The translations under genes were made by a program, and so were the position numbers. From assembly GCA_025060055.1 (NCBI GenBank), contig JANXCK010000187.1, positions 1-7,325 of the forward strand: a DNA stretch of 7,325 nucleotides, in the 5' to 3' direction. Source of the DNA: Fimbriimonadales bacterium (lineage in GTDB: Bacteria > Armatimonadota > Fimbriimonadia > Fimbriimonadales > GBS-DC). Positions within the stretch are counted from its first letter, which is position 1. Every line of letters starts with the position of its first letter. Positions 4,964 to 7,325 of the stretch are shown here, piece after piece. The notes beneath the pieces are model-generated. The model ran no database searches. It saw nothing but the letters and a program-made list of their open reading frames with translations, and was not told the origin of the DNA.

Positions 4964-7325
4964 ATGCAATCTAACAAGTTCCAAGCCCAAACGCCCATGC
5001 TGCAGCAATATTTTCGGCTCAAAGCCGAGAACCCCGATGTGCTGCTGGCAATGCAAGTGGGCGACTTTTATGAGTTTTATGGAGAGGACGCTGAAATCGC
5101 CGCCCGTGAACTGGAGATCGTGCTGACTGGGCGCGAGGATGGCAGCAACGGGCGTATCCCGATGGCGGGCGTGCCCATCCACGCCTATGAACGCTACATC
5201 GCCAAACTGGTGCAGAAAGGCTATCGCGTAGCGATTTGCGACCAGATCGAAGACCCCAAACTCGCCAGGGGCTTGGTCAAACGGCGCGTCACGCGCATCC
5301 TGACGCCGGGCACGGCGCTGGAAGACTCGATGCTGGACGCCCGCGCCAACAACTACCTCGTGGCGGCGGTGCTGGGCGAGCCAGTGCACGGGCTGGGCGT
5401 GGTAGATGTCTCCACAGGCGAGTTCCTGACCACCGAGATCGCAGGCGAACGCCGCCAAGAGAAACTGTTGGACGAACTGTTCCGCCTGCAGCCTGCTGAA
5501 GTGCTGGTTCCTGAAGAGCAGGAAGAACTCATCCAGACCCTGCGCGAACAGCTCAGCGCGACGATTACTCCCGTGCCGCTGCAGGAGTGGGTGGGGCGCG
5601 ACTCGCGGCAGATTCTGTTGCAACACTTCGGTGTGGAGTCGCTGCGCGGCTTCGGCTGCGAGGGCTACACGCGTGGTCTGGACGCCGCCGCGCTCGCCCT
5701 GCGCTACCTGCAGCACAATCAGATTGAGGCGTTGCAGCATATCCGCACGCTCGCGACCTACTCAGTGGAGCAGTTTATGTATCTGGACGCGACGGCGCGA
5801 CGCCATCTGGAACTCACGCGAAACCAACTGGATGGCACTCGCCGCTACACGCTGCTGGCGACGCTGGACAGCACCTGCACGCCGATGGGCGCGCGCCTCT
5901 TGAAACGCTGGCTCGACGAGCCGCTGCTGAACCCCGACGCGATCAACGACCGCCTGAACGCGGTGGACGCGCTGTCGAAGCAGAGTCTGCGCCGCGACGC
6001 AATTCGGCAAATGCTGCGCCCGCTCGCCGATTTAGAACGCCTCTCCGCCCGCGCCAGCACGGGCACAGCGAACGCCCGTGACCTCGTCGCCTTGCGCGGC
6101 ACGCTGCAGCGCATCCCTGACCTGTTCGCGGAAGTGCACGCGCTGCTGGGGGAGTTGCCTGAAGTGCCGACGCTTTTAGCCAGTCTCGCGCCGCGCCTTG
6201 CGCCCATGCAGGAACTCTGCGCCCTGCTGGAGCGCGCCCTCGTGGACGAACCGCCTGCCGATCTCAAATCGGGCGGCATCATCCGCGACGGCTACGACCC
6301 CGAACTCGATCGCTTGCGCCAGGTGCGCACCGAAGGCAAAAACTGGATCGCGCAACTGGAAGCCAAAGAACGCCAGCGCACGGGCATCCCCAGCCTCAAA
6401 GTGGGCTACAACGCTGTGTTTGGCTACTACCTGGAGGTCTCCAAGCCCCACCTGAGCAAAGTACCCCCGCATTACATCCGCAAGCAGACCCTCGCGAACG
6501 CCGAACGCTTCATCACACCAGAACTCAAAGAGCAGGAGGCGATCCTGCTGGGCGCGGAAGAGCGCATGAACGCGCTGGAGTTTGAACTGTTCGCGCAGGT
6601 GCGTGCCGAAGTGGCGCGCCAGACCCCCGCGCTGCAGTCGCTGGCGAAGGCAATCGCCGAACTCGATGTGCTGTGCGCCTTCGCCGAGAACGCTGTGCGG
6701 TATCGCTACACGCGCCCCGTAGTGGATTTGGAAGACCGCATCCACATCGACGGCGGACGCCACCCCGTCGTGGAACGCTTCAGCGAGAACCCGTTCGTGC
6801 CCAACGACTGCCGCCTCGATAGCAGCCAGCGGCTGATCATTCTGACGGGTCCGAATATGAGCGGAAAGTGTTTGGCAGGGCACACGCTGATATTCACTGA
6901 ACATGGGCTGATGCGCCTGGAACAGCTCGCGCCGCCAGAGGCTGCGACAGGGCGGTTCACACCGATAGAGATTGGCGTTCAGACCCGCGATGGTGTGCAG
7001 CGCGCGACTCAGTTCTACTCGGGCGGTCTCCAGCCGACGGTGCGTATCCGCACCCAGCTGGGCTTCACGCTGGAAGGCACACCCGACCACAAGGTTTGGA
7101 CGCGCCGACACGACGGAACTGAGGGCTGGATCCCACTGGGCGAGCTACGCGAGGGCGACTATGTAGCACTGGCGCGTGGCTTTGAACTCTGGGGCAATCA
7201 GACGGAGTTGCCGTACCTTGATCAACGAGGATGGCACGGCAACACACGCTTTTGTGATTTGCCTCGTCACCTGACCCCGAACCTTGCCTACTGGCTTGGC
7301 TTGCTCGTGGGAGACGGAACAGTCA
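4964..7325 (+). CDS. mutS: DNA mismatch repair protein MutS, interrupted by an in-frame intein (3' end outside window)
   Basis: MutS recognises mismatches and, using ATP, recruits MutL to start repair. 787 codons are visible, of which the first 635 are N-extein. The N-terminus matches MutS well (TPMLQQY, then GDFYEFY with mismatch-contacting F35-x-E37, IPMAGVPIHAY, and VAIC-QI). Connector (about 125-250) and lever/clamp regions follow, then the conserved TLANAERFITPELKE at 509-523, and the ATPase domain from about 560. Walker A begins as GPNMSGK (629-635), but instead of the expected Ser/Thr the next residue is Cys636, the first residue of an intein. Walker B and the C-extein lie beyond the window and are needed to confirm an intact gene. 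ATG 4964 is the start because it reproduces the usual MutS N-terminal length. The gene appears to be transcribed alone from its own promoter. Confidence 0.97.
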   Translation, partial: MQSNKFQAQTPMLQQYFRLKAENPDVLLAMQVGDFYEFYGEDAEIAARELEIVLTGREDGSNGRIPMAGVPIHAYERYIAKLVQKGYRVAICDQIEDPKLARGLVKRRVTRILTPGTALEDSMLDARANNYLVAAVLGEPVHGLGVVDVSTGEFLTTEIAGERRQEKLLDELFRLQPAEVLVPEEQEELIQTLREQLSATITPVPLQEWVGRDSRQILLQHFGVESLRGFGCEGYTRGLDAAALALRYLQHNQIEALQHIRTLATYSVEQFMYLDATARRHLELTRNQLDGTRRYTLLATLDSTCTPMGARLLKRWLDEPLLNPDAINDRLNAVDALSKQSLRRDAIRQMLRPLADLERLSARASTGTANARDLVALRGTLQRIPDLFAEVHALLGELPEVPTLLASLAPRLAPMQELCALLERALVDEPPADLKSGGIIRDGYDPELDRLRQVRTEGKNWIAQLEAKERQRTGIPSLKVGYNAVFGYYLEVSKPHLSKVPPHYIRKQTLANAERFITPELKEQEAILLGAEERMNALEFELFAQVRAEVARQTPALQSLAKAIAELDVLCAFAENAVRYRYTRPVVDLEDRIHIDGGRHPVVERFSENPFVPNDCRLDSSQRLIILTGPNMSGKCLAGHTLIFTEHGLMRLEQLAPPEAATGRFTPIEIGVQTRDGVQRATQFYSGGLQPTVRIRTQLGFTLEGTPDHKVWTRRHDGTEGWIPLGELREGDYVALARGFELWGNQTELPYLDQRGWHGNTRFCDLPRHLTPNLAYWLGLLVGDGTV
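6869..7325 (+). mobile_element. Intein in the MutS Walker A loop with LAGLIDADG homing endonuclease (truncated by window end)
   Basis: This is a self-splicing protein element in frame with MutS; 152 residues are visible. Splicing block A is CLAGHTLIFTEHG with nucleophile Cys1. Block B reads EGTPDHKVW, with the expected Thr71 and His74 of the TxxH motif. The stretch LGELREGDYVALARG is typical of the splicing fold just after block B. At intein residues 143-150, LGLLVGDG (7295-7318) is the first LAGLIDADG (block C) motif of a DOD-type homing endonuclease, so this is a full-size rather than a mini-intein. The second DOD motif, blocks F and G (terminal His-Asn) and the C-extein lie outside. The insertion falls between the Walker A Lys and the following Ser/Thr. 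Composition and codon use look like those of the host gene. It is invisible to a simple gene call except as an over-long MutS. Confidence 0.95.

Noticed and set aside
6176..7111. Minus-strand 311-codon open frame opposite mutS, and a similar one at 4940-5740
   Set aside because: Both mirror the codon bias of the mutS strand; they show no recognisable motif and would lie entirely antisense to MutS.
6869..7325. Assembly chimera or gene fusion instead of an intein in mutS
   Set aside because: The junction falls exactly after the Walker A lysine, the first residue is Cys, and blocks A, B and a DOD motif follow in order with normal spacing and no frame break.

Overview
The window is a gene-dense piece of a bacterial chromosome, roughly 60% G+C by eye, with short intergenic gaps and no RNA genes, CRISPR arrays or insertion sequences. 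It holds five protein genes; the first and last run off the window. The host cannot be named with certainty. A two-membrane-span chemoreceptor, a PilZ protein and a soluble hybrid histidine kinase suggest a motile or surface-associated free-living bacterium. The EF-P has arginine at its functional loop tip, as in Thermus-type EF-Ps. A deep-branching lineage such as Armatimonadota, Chloroflexota or a relative would fit, but that is inference.

Layout. Positions 1-2072 (minus strand) encode a methyl-accepting chemotaxis protein whose C-terminus begins a zinc-binding CZB domain and is cut by the window start. A 91-bp divergent gap separates it from a PilZ-domain protein (2164-2718, plus). After 44 bp comes efp, elongation factor P (2763-3332, plus). 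Its stop codon overlaps the stop codon of a convergent PAS-HisKA-HATPase-receiver hybrid kinase (3329-4858, minus). A 105-bp divergent control region with two inverted repeats and a consensus -10 box leads to mutS (4964 to the window end, plus).

The main discovery is inside mutS. The reading frame follows normal MutS up to the Walker A motif, GPNMSGK, and at the next codon (6869) switches to an intein starting with Cys. The visible 152 intein residues carry splicing blocks A and B and then the first LAGLIDADG-type motif of a homing endonuclease (LGLLVGDG) just before the window ends. Mismatch repair in this organism should therefore depend on protein splicing to rebuild the MutS ATP-binding loop.

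How the genes may work together: the chemoreceptor, PilZ protein and hybrid kinase are all signalling components (taxis, cyclic-di-GMP, phosphorelay), while efp and mutS are housekeeping genes. PilZ and efp may share a transcript. The mutS promoter lies so close to its ATG that a leaderless mRNA is likely.
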